From an uncultured Collinsella sp. (lineage in GTDB: Bacteria; Actinomycetota; Coriobacteriia; Coriobacteriales; Coriobacteriaceae), in NCBI GenBank assembly GCA_900542165.1, contig UQMM01000001.1:1-64000 (forward strand): 64,000 nucleotides of DNA, read 5' to 3'. Positions within the stretch are counted from its first letter, which is position 1. The number at the start of each line of letters is the position of its first letter. The position numbers and the translations under genes were made by a program. Under the pieces are notes generated by a model, which saw only the letters and a list, made by a program, of their open reading frames with translations, ran no database searches and had not been told where the DNA came from. This document shows positions 16,578 to 24,843 of the stretch, in pieces.

Positions 16578-16606
16578 CAAAAGCCCGCCGGGGCAAGCTC
16601 GGCGGG
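16578..16606 (-). terminator. Terminator-like hairpin in mfd leader
   Basis: CCCGCCG and CGGCGGG pair around a 9-nt loop and are followed on the minus strand by CTTTTGG, only 25 nt before the mfd ATG. It could end the nth transcript or attenuate mfd. Confidence 0.55.
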
Positions 16607-16710
16607 TCGTACGTCAAATACATTGTCTGTCATGGTAGCGCATGGAGAGGACTCCGGCTCAAGGGCAAACCCAGCCCCGCAAAAAACGCCAGACGAAGAT
16701 GCGTTCCGCC

Positions 16711-17376
16711 CTACCCCGCTACGCGCACGCTGGGGCACAAATCTGCCAGCGGACACTCGTCACACTTAGGCTTGCGGGCGTCGCAGATCTCGCGACCGAA
16801 GGTGATCCACTGATGGTTGACCGACTCCCAATACTCGTGCGGCAAAATCTTGAGCAGATCCTGCTCGGTCTTGAGCGGCTCCTTGACATGCGTCTTAGGA
16901 CTCAGCATCAGGCGGTGCGCAATGCGGTTGACGTGTGTGTCCACCGCAATACCCTCCACGATGCCATACCCCACGTTGAGCACGATGTTTGCCGTCTTGC
17001 GTCCCACGCCCGGCAGCTTCACGAGTTCCTTCATGTCGGCCGGCACCTCGCCGCCATAGTCGGCGACGATCATCTGCGCGGCCTCGACGGCATGCTTGGC
17101 TTTGCTCTTGTAGAAGCCGAGTGACTTGATAGTGTCTGCCACGTCAGCCACGCTCGCCCCAGCCATGGCCTCGGGTGTGGGCCACTGGGCAAACAGCCGC
17201 GGCGTCACTTTGTTGACCTGTGCATCGGTCGTTTGCGCCGAAAGCAGCACCGCGATCAGCAGGCGGAAGGGATTCTCGTGGTCCAAAAAGCACTCGACCG
17301 GGCCATAGCGACGGTCGAGGCGCTCACACACCTCGATGGCGCGCTCGCGCTTGGTGGCATTGGTCTCGCGTGGCAT
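16711..17376 (-). CDS. nth: Endonuclease III (DNA glycosylase/AP lyase)
   Basis: This 221-aa base-excision enzyme removes oxidised pyrimidines. Its helix-hairpin-helix with the catalytic lysine is LPGVGRKTANIVLN, the catalytic aspartate is in VDTHVNR, and the C-terminal cysteines fit the C-x6-C-x2-C-x5-C iron-sulfur loop exactly. The start is the ATG at 17376, which has AAGGAG 5 nt upstream; a GTG at 17400 is less likely. It lies directly upstream of mfd on the same strand. Confidence 0.95.
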   Translation of the reverse strand: MPRETNATKRERAIEVCERLDRRYGPVECFLDHENPFRLLIAVLLSAQTTDAQVNKVTPRLFAQWPTPEAMAGASVADVADTIKSLGFYKSKAKHAVEAAQMIVADYGGEVPADMKELVKLPGVGRKTANIVLNVGYGIVEGIAVDTHVNRIAHRLMLSPKTHVKEPLKTEQDLLKILPHEYWESVNHQWITFGREICDARKPKCDECPLADLCPSVRVAG

Positions 17377-17439
17377 AACGACTCCTTGGCTCAACGGCAC
17401 AATAAACTAATGGGCACAATTGTCCCACGTCCGAGACGC

Positions 17440-19242
17440 TTACGCCTCCAAGAATGCGCCGGTCTGACGGCTCCACAGGTTCGCGTACTCACCACCCGCC
17501 TCGACGAGCTGCGCATGCGTGCCGTCCTCGACGATCTCGCCATCGGCCAGCACCACGATGCGGTCGAGCGCCGCCACGGTGGACAGGCGATGTGCCACCA
17601 CAATGGAGGTGCGGCCGCGCATCAGGTTCTCGAGCGCCTCCTGCACCAGTGCCTCGGACTCGCTGTCGAGGGCAGAGGTCGCCTCGTCGAGCACCAGAAT
17701 CGGCGCGTCGGTTAGGATGGCGCGAGCGATAGCCACGCGCTGACGCTGGCCACCCGAGAGCTTGACGCCGCGCTCGCCCACCATGGTGTCAAAGCCACGG
17801 GGCAGGCGGTCGATAAACTCCAGAGCGTTGGCCAGGCGCGCGGCCTCGCGAATCTGCTCATCAGTGGCGTCGGGACGACCGTAGGCAATGTTTTCGCGAA
17901 TGGAGCGGTGGAACAGCAGCGCCTCCTGCGGCACGTAGGCAACCTGGCGGCGCAGGCTCTGCTGCGTGCAGCGCGAGACGTCCTGACCGTCCACGAGCAC
18001 GCGGCCGCCCTGAACATCGTCTAGGCGCAGCAGCAGTTTGGTGAGCGTCGTCTTGCCCGAGCCCGATTTGCCCACCAGGCCCACGCGCTGGCCTGCCGCC
18101 ACATGAAGTGTCAGATCATCGAACACGCTCTCGCCCGCCGCTGCATCACGATACGCAAAGCTCAGGTGCTCAAAATCAATCGCGCCCTCGGTCACTTTGA
18201 GCTCAGGGGCGTCCGGGTCGTCTGCCACCAAACGTGGCTCGTCCAGCACGCGCGTCATCTCGGCCGCATCGCCCAGCGCGCGGTTAATGCGCTGCATCAT
18301 GGAACTCACGTAGTTCAGGCGCATGGTTAGGTTGTACGTATAGGTAAAGATCATGACGAGCGCACCGGCCGAGATGCCAAACCACGCGTTGCCACCCGCG
18401 ACGAACACGCTCACCACGGCCATGGTGATGACGATAAGGCCCGAGGTCGTAAAGTTGCGCTGCATCATGGCGTGCATCGAAACCGTCTCGGCGTCGCGCG
18501 CGGCGCGGTCGGCGGCATCGAACAGGTCGCACTCAAAGTCCTCGCGCCCACAGGTCTTGACGGCCAGGATGTTCGTGACCGCGTCGGACAGCACGCCCGA
18601 GAGCTTGTTCTGCGCGGCGGACGTCGCGGCCGAAAGCGGCATGATGCGTTTGTACATAAGCCAGACAAACGCGATGTAGACGACCATGATGCACACCAAG
18701 ATCACGGTAAACGTCGGCACCACCGGGGCGAGTGCGGCCACGGTGCAGATGACCGAGGTGATGGTGGGGATGAGCGAATACACCGTCACGTCGACCAGAC
18801 CCGTGTAGCCGCTCATAAAACGACTTGTCTGGCTCACAAGCGATCCGCCAAAGCGGCTGGTATGGAATGTCATGGATTGGTTGGAGAGCGTGTCGAAGCA
18901 TAGGCGCGCCAGGTGATAGTTGCCTGCGATCTCGAGCTTGTAGACGGTGTAGTCCTGTAGCTTGGAGAGAATCTGACCCACCAGGTTAACGAGTACGAGT
19001 GCCAGGATATAGGGGCCGAAGACCTCAAACACTTGGTCACCCGCCACGGGACCGGCTTGAACGCGGTCGACAATGAGGGCCATCACATAGGTATTGGCAA
19101 ACGTCAGCAAAAAGATGTAGCCCGCCGACGAGAACACCGAGAGAAAGACGATCAGCGGCTGCGCGCACGTGACACCCCAAAACCGCTGCAGCGTGCGGCG
19201 CACGGTGGAGCGGCTGAGCGGGCTGGTGCTTCTCTGAGACAT
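17440..19242 (-). CDS. ABC exporter, fused membrane and ATPase domains
   Basis: This 600-aa half-transporter would work as a dimer. About six membrane segments fill residues 20-310. The nucleotide-binding domain follows, with Walker A GLVGKSGSGKTT, a Q-loop in VAYVPQEALLFH, the signature LSGGQRQRVAIARA, Walker B ILVLDEATS and the H-loop in VVAHRLST, all intact. The family (MsbA/BmrA type) exports lipids, peptides or drugs, and no neighbouring gene points to a substrate. The ATG at 19242 has AAAGGA upstream. It lies close behind RmuC on the same strand but after a terminator. Confidence 0.9.
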   Translation of the reverse strand: MSQRSTSPLSRSTVRRTLQRFWGVTCAQPLIVFLSVFSSAGYIFLLTFANTYVMALIVDRVQAGPVAGDQVFEVFGPYILALVLVNLVGQILSKLQDYTVYKLEIAGNYHLARLCFDTLSNQSMTFHTSRFGGSLVSQTSRFMSGYTGLVDVTVYSLIPTITSVICTVAALAPVVPTFTVILVCIMVVYIAFVWLMYKRIMPLSAATSAAQNKLSGVLSDAVTNILAVKTCGREDFECDLFDAADRAARDAETVSMHAMMQRNFTTSGLIVITMAVVSVFVAGGNAWFGISAGALVMIFTYTYNLTMRLNYVSSMMQRINRALGDAAEMTRVLDEPRLVADDPDAPELKVTEGAIDFEHLSFAYRDAAAGESVFDDLTLHVAAGQRVGLVGKSGSGKTTLTKLLLRLDDVQGGRVLVDGQDVSRCTQQSLRRQVAYVPQEALLFHRSIRENIAYGRPDATDEQIREAARLANALEFIDRLPRGFDTMVGERGVKLSGGQRQRVAIARAILTDAPILVLDEATSALDSESEALVQEALENLMRGRTSIVVAHRLSTVAALDRIVVLADGEIVEDGTHAQLVEAGGEYANLWSRQTGAFLEA

Positions 19243-19314
19243 GGGCTTCCTTTCGCGTCTGACAGGGCGAAACGCCATTGTTGCACATTGGAGCACGCTT
19301 CAGACGAGTGCGAT

Positions 19315-19358
19315 ACGAAAAGCGGTAGGGCGCCCGCGTTTGCGCCGGTGCCCCACCG
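19315..19358 (-). terminator. Terminator of rmuC
   Basis: CGGT-A-GGGCGC pairs with GTGCCC-C-ACCG around a 14-nt loop, followed on the minus strand by GCTTTTCG. It starts 12 nt past the rmuC stop. Confidence 0.6.
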
Positions 19359-19369
19359 TCTTGTTGCAA

Positions 19370-20725
19370 TTAGTCCTCGTCTTCTTGGTCTGTGGAAAGG
19401 CCCGCGGGCGTGAGTCCCAAGATCTCATCGGCCTGGTCGGCGTCTTCCAGCGCGTCGATGTCCTTGAGCTTGCGCTCCATGACGTTGGTGCGCGTGGTAA
19501 TGATGCCCTCGACCGTTTTGCCCGCGGTCTCGATCTGCTGCTGGGCGCGGCGCAGCGCCGCCTGATAGCGCGGCAGCTCGGCCTTGACGGCGGAGAGCAC
19601 GCGCAGTACATCGTCGGTGCGTTTTTGCAACTTAAACGTTTGGTAACTCATCTGCAGGCTGTTGAGAATGGCCGCCATGGTGCTGGGACCGGCTACGTTG
19701 ACGTGATAGTCGCGGCCCAGGGTCTCGATAAGCCCGGGGCGGCTGACGACCTCGGCGTACAGTCCCTCAAACGGCACGAACATGATGCCAAAGTTGGTCG
19801 TTGCCGGCACACTCAGGTACTTTTCGCAGATGTCTTTAGCCTCGCGTTTCACCATCATATCGAGCGTCTTGCGCGCTGCGGCAACGGCCTCCGCGTCACC
19901 CGACTCCTGCGCGTCGAGCAGGTGCTCGTACGCGTCGCCCGGAAACTTGGAGTCAATCGGCAGCAGCACGGGATCGCCCTCGTCTACCGGCAGCTTGACG
20001 GCAAACTCAACGCGCTCCGAGGCGCCGGGCCTGGTGGCAACGTTTTCCAGATACTGGTCGGATGTGAGGATGTCCGTCAGGATCGCACCCAGCTGCACCT
20101 CGCCCAAAATGCCGCGCGCTTTTACATTGCCCAGCACACGCTTGAGGTCGCCTACGCCGGTGGCGATAGATTGCATATCGCCCAGGCCCTTGTACACGGC
20201 CTCGAGCTGGTCGCTCACCTGCTTAAACGATGCCGACAGTCGGTCGTTGAGCGTGCGAGAGAGCTTCTCGTCCACCGTCGCGCGCATCTGATCGAGCTGC
20301 ACGTTGTTGTCTTTGCGGATGGCGCCCAGCTGAGCATCGACCGTCTCGCGCACCTTGTCCAGGCGATGCTCGATGCCCTCGCGATTGGCGCCGAGCTGTT
20401 GGGCCGTCTCGCGGCGCAGGTCATCCATCCGGTCACCAGCTTGCGAGAACTCGCGTGCGATGGTCAGGTAACGTTGCTGCTCCACGGCCGCATCTGTCGT
20501 CTGCTGCTGCGCGATGGCATTGGCCGTGCGGCGGGTTTCGGCCAGCGCGACGTTCAGGGCATCGAGCGCGTTGTTGGCCTGCTCGAGTGCTGCCAGCGTT
20601 TCCGCGCTACTGTCGCCACGCTCCCGCAACTCGGCACGCAGGCTCTTGAGCTGGAGGGCGCAAGCCACAGCAACCCCCACCGCCACCAAGGCGACCACAA
20701 CAAGCACAATATCAATAGCAGACAT
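19370..20725 (-). CDS. rmuC: RmuC-family DNA recombination protein
   Basis: This 451-aa protein has an N-terminal membrane helix (about 5-25), a long coiled-coil region (about 30-190) and the RmuC nuclease-like domain (about 200-410). The domain carries GILGEVQLGAILTDIL, LPIDSKFPGDAYEHLLDA and FVPFEGLYAEVV. RmuC limits inversion at short repeats in E. coli and acts in phage defence in some contexts. Its presence in a window rich in perfect palindromes is worth noting but proves nothing. I chose the ATG at 20725 over one 11 codons upstream because a GGAG lies before it and the hydrophobic anchor follows at once. Confidence 0.92.
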   Translation of the reverse strand: MSAIDIVLVVVALVAVGVAVACALQLKSLRAELRERGDSSAETLAALEQANNALDALNVALAETRRTANAIAQQQTTDAAVEQQRYLTIAREFSQAGDRMDDLRRETAQQLGANREGIEHRLDKVRETVDAQLGAIRKDNNVQLDQMRATVDEKLSRTLNDRLSASFKQVSDQLEAVYKGLGDMQSIATGVGDLKRVLGNVKARGILGEVQLGAILTDILTSDQYLENVATRPGASERVEFAVKLPVDEGDPVLLPIDSKFPGDAYEHLLDAQESGDAEAVAAARKTLDMMVKREAKDICEKYLSVPATTNFGIMFVPFEGLYAEVVSRPGLIETLGRDYHVNVAGPSTMAAILNSLQMSYQTFKLQKRTDDVLRVLSAVKAELPRYQAALRRAQQQIETAGKTVEGIITTRTNVMERKLKDIDALEDADQADEILGLTPAGLSTDQEDED

Positions 20726-20849
20726 AAACTCCGCCCAACAAACCCAATCGATTATCAATCAAAACCGCGATCAATCTTACCCCGCCACACACACGGATCA
20801 CTCACTGCCTTGCAGACAAATTTCTCTTAGAGCCGCGGACGCTAAAACG

Positions 20850-21272
20850 CTAGCTCTCCCAGCCGGCGCGGATGGTTATTATGACGTCACCTAGGCGCTG
20901 GCCCAGGGCCGCTAGATGTTGGAGCACCTCGTTGGGCGATGCGCCGTTGAGGATGCACGTGAGGGCATACGAGACCAAGAAAATCGCCGCAAGTCCTAGC
21001 GGAATGAGCACGATCATCGCCAATGTGCGCAGGCGCTGGCCCACGCGGCGACGACGCGCACGACGCTTGTCGAACGCGAGCTCCTGCGCATATGAATCTT
21101 GCTGTACGGAATAGGCCTCTGGTGCCGATTCGCCCGCAGGCGAAACCGCAGGTGTAACGTTTTGCGCAGGGGGCTGGGCTGCCGCCCCCTGCATTTGCAT
21201 CTCCATGAGTCGTTGCTGCTGACGCAGCATGCGCTCAGCCTGTTGCTGCGGAGTCTCAAGAAACAGATCCAT
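20850..21272 (-). CDS. Small membrane protein of unknown function
   Basis: I do not recognise this 140-aa protein. It begins with a Gln/Met-rich helix (about 8-30), continues as a Pro/Ala/Ser-rich segment, then a basic run KRRARRRR, and one strong membrane helix at about 86-108 (TLAMIVLIPLGLAAIFLVSY). A 30-residue tail would lie outside. GGAGGCCAGC directly precedes the ATG at 21272, which supports a real gene. Confidence 0.65.
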   Translation of the reverse strand: MDLFLETPQQQAERMLRQQQRLMEMQMQGAAAQPPAQNVTPAVSPAGESAPEAYSVQQDSYAQELAFDKRRARRRRVGQRLRTLAMIVLIPLGLAAIFLVSYALTCILNGASPNEVLQHLAALGQRLGDVIITIRAGWES

Positions 21273-21284
21273 GCTGGCCTCCAA

Positions 21285-21530
21285 AATCGGAGCATTCGAC
21301 GCTTACGACCAGCATCCCGCACCGCCATGACCGCGACAACGCAATCGCCGGCAATAGCCACAAAGTTTCTTTTGCTCAAAAGCTGTCGAAAAGCTCAACA
21401 ACTCCCCTACCAGCACTTTCTCTGAGCTTTTTTCGCCATCAATCTTTTGGACTTCCGCCTTTACGCCAACTGACCAAAATCTAACCAAAAGCTTGACGAA
21501 AAATGTGGAAACAGGGACCCCACACAAAAA
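21285..21530. other. Intergenic region without recognisable gene
   Basis: This is the upstream region of the small membrane protein gene. Short frames exist on the minus strand but none has a convincing ribosome site or family resemblance. It ends at the terminator at 21520. Confidence 0.5.
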
Positions 21531-21553
21531 GTGCCGCCCAATAGGGGCGGCAC
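21520..21553 (-). terminator. Terminator of the 211-aa membrane protein gene
   Basis: GTGCCGCCC and GGGCGGCAC form a 9-bp stem with a 5-nt loop, followed on the minus strand by TTTTTGTG. It is near-identical to the terminator at 22430-22458. Confidence 0.8.
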
Positions 21554-21561
21554 GCTAACTT

Positions 21562-21690
21562 CTTATCAGTTTTTCAGTAGCGAGCACGCGACGACCCGAA
21601 GCCGGAGCACAGGGCGGGGAAACACCTTTGCCTCGCGCGACCTGCGGAGCCGTGAGCGAGAGGGAAAGGTGTTTCCCCGCCCTGTGCTCC
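21562..21690. repeat. Long-armed hairpin element A
   Basis: A conserved flank (TATCAG..TTTTC..GTAGCGAGCACGCGACGACCC, 21563-21597) leads into a perfect 26-bp inverted repeat (21604-21629 with 21665-21690). The 35-nt loop contains CTGCGGAGCCGTGAGCGAG. Flank and loop match element B at 22470-22594, but the arm sequence does not. Confidence 0.75.
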
Positions 21691-21709
21691 GCAGTCGGTG
21701 AAGGCAGCT

Positions 21710-22342
21710 TTACATGTCTGCGAGACCTCGGGCAGCGGTGGCGCACATAAACGCTAGGGCCAGAATCACGAGCGAGCCGGCAATGTCAGCCAGGGCGCCC
21801 GCAAAGCGACGCTCAAACAGCCAGCTCTCAAAGTGCGGGGCAACGTTGCGCCAAACACGCCACAGCAAGATGCCCATACCGATGACGCCCGGGATATTGA
21901 GCAGTAGGATCTCGGAGCACAAAAGACCGATCAGGTTGCCGGCGACAAAACCAGCGTCGCCCTCGCAGTATTTGCGGTAGACCATATACAGCATGTACGC
22001 CACAAACGGCTGCAAGCACGCAGAAATAAACGTGACCACCATCGAGGGGTCCTGCGAAAAGACCCCGGTGAGCTTATCCACGCTCGTGGCATCCTTAGAG
22101 GCCAGGAACAGGCCAATGACCACCACGGGCACCACACCCAAGATGACCTCGACCATCGTGAACAGCTTGGCAGTCAAATCCTCACTAGCCGAATTCAAAT
22201 GGGGCGCCCACTCAGGATGAGCATGCGCGCCGACTTTCTTGTCCTTCTCAGCACGATCGGCCTTTTTACCCTCGGCAACCCGACGACCAGGATCCTTGCG
22301 AGTTCCCGCCGCAGCAACCCGAGCCCGAGACTTCTTACCCAT
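21710..22342 (-). CDS. Multi-pass membrane protein of unknown function
   Basis: This 210-aa protein is not one I recognise. A basic, Lys/Arg/Ala-rich cytoplasmic head (about 1-45) is followed by about four hydrophobic segments: 60-82, 95-118, 130-160 and 185-208. It contains no catalytic motif. The ATG at 22342 has GAGG 9 nt upstream. A strong terminator and hairpin element A lie just downstream, and element B lies on its other side, so it is bracketed by two copies of the same repeat. Confidence 0.7.
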   Translation of the reverse strand: MGKKSRARVAAAGTRKDPGRRVAEGKKADRAEKDKKVGAHAHPEWAPHLNSASEDLTAKLFTMVEVILGVVPVVVIGLFLASKDATSVDKLTGVFSQDPSMVVTFISACLQPFVAYMLYMVYRKYCEGDAGFVAGNLIGLLCSEILLLNIPGVIGMGILLWRVWRNVAPHFESWLFERRFAGALADIAGSLVILALAFMCATAARGLADM

Positions 22343-22429
22343 AACCAACACCTCACAAGAGGAAACGAATAGCCAACGCTACCCAGTGTACCCCACCCAT
22401 GAACGGTGCCGTCCCAACCGGCCCCCACA

Positions 22430-22458
22430 AAAACGTGCCGCCCCATAAGGGGCGGCAC
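22430..22458 (-). terminator. Terminator of rubrerythrin gene
   Basis: GTGCCGCCCC and GGGGCGGCAC form a perfect 10-bp stem with loop ATAA and a GTTTTTG tract on the minus strand. It lies beyond hairpin element B relative to the rubrerythrin stop. Confidence 0.75.
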
Positions 22459-22469
22459 ACAAACTTTTT

Positions 22470-22594
22470 TATCAGCTTTTCTGTAGCGAGCACGCGACGA
22501 CCCAAAGCGGGCCGGGAGGGCCGGACTACCTTCCCTCAACGCGACCCTGCGAAGCCGTGAGCGAGGAGGGAAGGTAGTCCGGCCCTCCCGGCCC
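22470..22594. repeat. Long-armed hairpin element B
   Basis: The same flank as element A (ATCAG..TTTTC..GTAGCGAGCACGCGACGACCC) is followed by a perfect 29-bp inverted repeat (22509-22537 with 22566-22594). The 28-nt loop contains CTGCGAAGCCGTGAGCGAG. It begins 21 nt after the rubrerythrin stop. Confidence 0.75.
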
Positions 22595-22615
22595 AGCTCA
22601 CGCCAGCGCCAAGCG

Positions 22616-23155
22616 CTAGTAGTTCACCACCTGCTCCTCAAAGTACGCCTTCGGGTGGTTACACACCGGGCACACTTCAGGCGCCTCGGCACCAACGTGC
22701 AGGTGCCCGCAGTTCAGGCACTTCCACACCTTTACGCCCTCACGCTCAAACACCTCGCCCGACTCGATGCGCTCGACGAGCTTGTTGTAGCGCTCCTCGT
22801 GGGCCTTCTCGACGGCGGCGACGCCACGGAACTTCTCGGCGATCTCGGCAAAGCCCTCCTCCTCGGCGGTCTTGGCGAACTCGTCGTACATCGTGGTCCA
22901 CTCGTAGTTCTCGCCCGCAGCGGCATCACGCAGATTGTCCAGGGTATCGGGGACGGCGCCATCGTGCAGATACTTAAACCACAGTTTGGCGTGCTCGGAC
23001 TCGTTGCCTGCGGTCTCGGCAAAGATATTCGAGATCTGAACGTAGCCATCCTTCTTGGCCTTAGAGGCATAGTAGCGATACTTGGTGTGTGCCTGGGACT
23101 CACCGGCAAAAGCGGTCTCGAGGTTCTTCTTGGTTTGGGAGTTCTCAAAATCCAT
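22616..23155 (-). CDS. Rubrerythrin
   Basis: This 179-aa non-haem iron protein reduces hydrogen peroxide in anaerobes. The four-helix diiron domain spans about 1-140 with the ExxH pairs (for example ESEHAKLWF and EKAHEERY). The C-terminal rubredoxin-like domain carries CLNCGHLHVG and CPVCNHPKAYF, so the two CxxC knuckles are complete. The ATG at 23155 follows AAGGGAAG; an upstream in-frame start would add an unrelated 23 residues. It appears monocistronic. Confidence 0.95.
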   Translation of the reverse strand: MDFENSQTKKNLETAFAGESQAHTKYRYYASKAKKDGYVQISNIFAETAGNESEHAKLWFKYLHDGAVPDTLDNLRDAAAGENYEWTTMYDEFAKTAEEEGFAEIAEKFRGVAAVEKAHEERYNKLVERIESGEVFEREGVKVWKCLNCGHLHVGAEAPEVCPVCNHPKAYFEEQVVNY

Positions 23156-23270
23156 AGGTGTACTTCCCTTCAACGCATGCCGCCCGTAGGCTCCGAGCGG
23201 CCTCGTCTTTAGGATGCCCCTCAAGCCGAGAATTTAAACCTTACAATCCCGTTCTTCAGATTTGAGCGGG

Positions 23271-24176
23271 CTACACACTCAACCAACGATCGTCCTCGGC
23301 TCGGCAAAAGCCCTCGCGCTCCAGGTCAGCTAGAATGCCCGCGATCAAGTCGCACTCGACCGGCCCGCGACCGGCTGCCGCTTCCATCTCGTTAACGCCC
23401 ACCACGGCATCAGCAAGCGTAATCCCCGCCGGCTGCCCATCGCGCGCTGCCAGCAACATACGCACGATATGCGCGCGCTTTTGGCGACGCGAGCCCTCAA
23501 ACTTGGACTGACGACTATAGCCCGCCGACCGCCTGGACGGATTGGGCAGCGTCTTTTTAAGATACGCGCCGTAATCCAGCAACGCGTAATACCACGCGCG
23601 CGGCGTGTCGGCATCGTCTTGAGGCGCGGCAAAGGGCGCAATCTCATCCGCCGCCGCACCAGGGGCCGCCGGACAGGCGGCTTGGATCAGCGGCACCAGC
23701 TCGCGATCGGGAACGGCCGGCACATCGGGAAAGAAATGATGCAGAAAGACCGTGCGCACATTGGTCTCCAGATACACGCCTGGAAGATCAAACGCAAACG
23801 AACGGATGCCCTGCGCCGTTGCCGGGCCAATACCAGGCAGCGCGACCAGATTGTGCGTCTCGCGCGGAAACTCCCCGCCCCAATCCTCTACGACCCGTTG
23901 AGCGGCCCCATGAAGCGCCAGAGCGCGTCGGTTGTAGCCCATGCCCTGCCAAGCGTCCAAAACATCGGAAGGCGCGGCCTGGGCAAGCGCTTGCACAGTC
24001 GGAAAACGATCGAGCCACACCGGCATGCGTGCCTCCACACGCGGCACCTGCGTTTGCTGCAGCATGACCTCAGAAAGCCAAATGATGTACGGATCGCGTG
24101 TGCGGCGCCACGGAAGGTCGCGATAACGCAGGACCCCTTCCGAACGAATCATCGAACGAAAGGGGTCCTGAATCAT
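23271..24176 (-). CDS. MutY-like HhH-GPD DNA glycosylase without Fe-S loop
   Basis: This 301-aa protein aligns well with the MutY catalytic core: YRDLPWRRTRDPYIIWLSEVM-type start with the catalytic glutamate, QGMGYNRRALALH, and the hairpin LPGIGPATAQG. Two features depart from classical MutY. The catalytic aspartate of LDGNV is a glutamate here (LETNV), and the four-cysteine iron-sulfur loop is replaced by a basic stretch (NPSRRSAGYSRQSKFEGS). The NUDIX-like 8-oxoG-recognition domain is also missing. I think it belongs to a known Fe-S-free MutY relative group, so its substrate is uncertain. AAGGAG precedes the ATG. It follows the Rrf2 gene by 21 nt, probably as an operon. Confidence 0.82.
   Translation of the reverse strand: MIQDPFRSMIRSEGVLRYRDLPWRRTRDPYIIWLSEVMLQQTQVPRVEARMPVWLDRFPTVQALAQAAPSDVLDAWQGMGYNRRALALHGAAQRVVEDWGGEFPRETHNLVALPGIGPATAQGIRSFAFDLPGVYLETNVRTVFLHHFFPDVPAVPDRELVPLIQAACPAAPGAAADEIAPFAAPQDDADTPRAWYYALLDYGAYLKKTLPNPSRRSAGYSRQSKFEGSRRQKRAHIVRMLLAARDGQPAGITLADAVVGVNEMEAAAGRGPVECDLIAGILADLEREGFCRAEDDRWLSV
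24129..24170 (-). other. Hairpin within first codons of MutY-like gene
   Basis: CAGGACCCCTTCCG (24129-24142) pairs with CGAAAGGGGTCCTG (24157-24170), 13 of 14 positions, inside codons 3-16. Such a strong stem just after the start codon could slow translation initiation. Confidence 0.5.
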
Positions 24177-24197
24177 GGCTATACTCCTTATGCGGCG

Positions 24198-24683
24198 CTA
24201 TTCCTCCCGGTAAGCGCACGCGCAGGTGGCGTACTCGGGAAACGCTTCGCGGTCGGCGAACTTGGGATCGACGGCCGGAAACTGGCGGTGAGCGACGATG
24301 TCGCCGAGCGAAACGGAATCGAGGTAGTCGCGCATCAACGCCTGGGCTCCGGCCCACAGGGGATGATAGCAGCACGCGCCCATGCGCGCACAGTCACCAT
24401 CGGGCGCGGTGCAATCGTTCATAACCATAGGACCCTGAACGGCCTCGACGACCTGGCGGATAGTGACGTCGTCCGGACTGACCTTGAGACGCATGCCACC
24501 GTGGACGCCACGCAGGCTCTCCACAATACCGGCCTGGACCAAACCGTGCTGAATCGAGCGGGCAAACGAATACGGGACATTGACCTCTTCGGCAGCGGTG
24601 CGAACAGAAAGCAAACACTCCGGATCCTCGGCAAGCATCGCCAGCATACGAAGGGCGTAATCAGTCTTCCTCGATATGTCCAT
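24198..24683 (-). CDS. Rrf2-family transcriptional regulator
   Basis: This 161-aa winged-helix regulator belongs to the Rrf2 family (IscR, NsrR, RsrR). Residues 1-75 hold the DNA-binding part (ISRKTDYALRMLAML and SFARSIQHGLVQAGIVESLRG), followed by a dimerisation helix. Cysteines at C-x6-C-x5-CC (DCTAPDGDCARMGACC) fit an iron-sulfur sensor site, though the spacing differs slightly from IscR. The ATG at 24683 follows GAAAGGGG. It lies upstream of the MutY-like gene. Sensing of iron, oxidants or nitric oxide is a family expectation, not shown here. Confidence 0.85.
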   Translation of the reverse strand: MDISRKTDYALRMLAMLAEDPECLLSVRTAAEEVNVPYSFARSIQHGLVQAGIVESLRGVHGGMRLKVSPDDVTIRQVVEAVQGPMVMNDCTAPDGDCARMGACCYHPLWAGAQALMRDYLDSVSLGDIVAHRQFPAVDPKFADREAFPEYATCACAYREE

Positions 24684-24843
24684 TTTTCCCCTTTCAAGGA
24701 ATACGAACAGCTCGAACGAGCTCCGGGGCCGAGCTTGTGTCGAGACGCTAAATGACCGCCAGGACATCCAAATGGTAAATCGGATATCCACTGAGTGCCG
24801 CGCTTGAAGCGGAATGCATCAGATGCGGCCTACAGTGCAATTT

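Noticed and set aside
12888..16769. Plus-strand open frame of about 1290 codons opposite mfd
   Set aside because: It is the antisense shadow of a fully conserved mfd gene in GC-rich DNA. It has no family resemblance and a low-complexity His/Arg/Ala-rich translation.
21303..21527. Possible 74-aa minus-strand gene
   Set aside because: There is no ribosome site or family match, and its 5' end lies against the terminator at 21520-21553.
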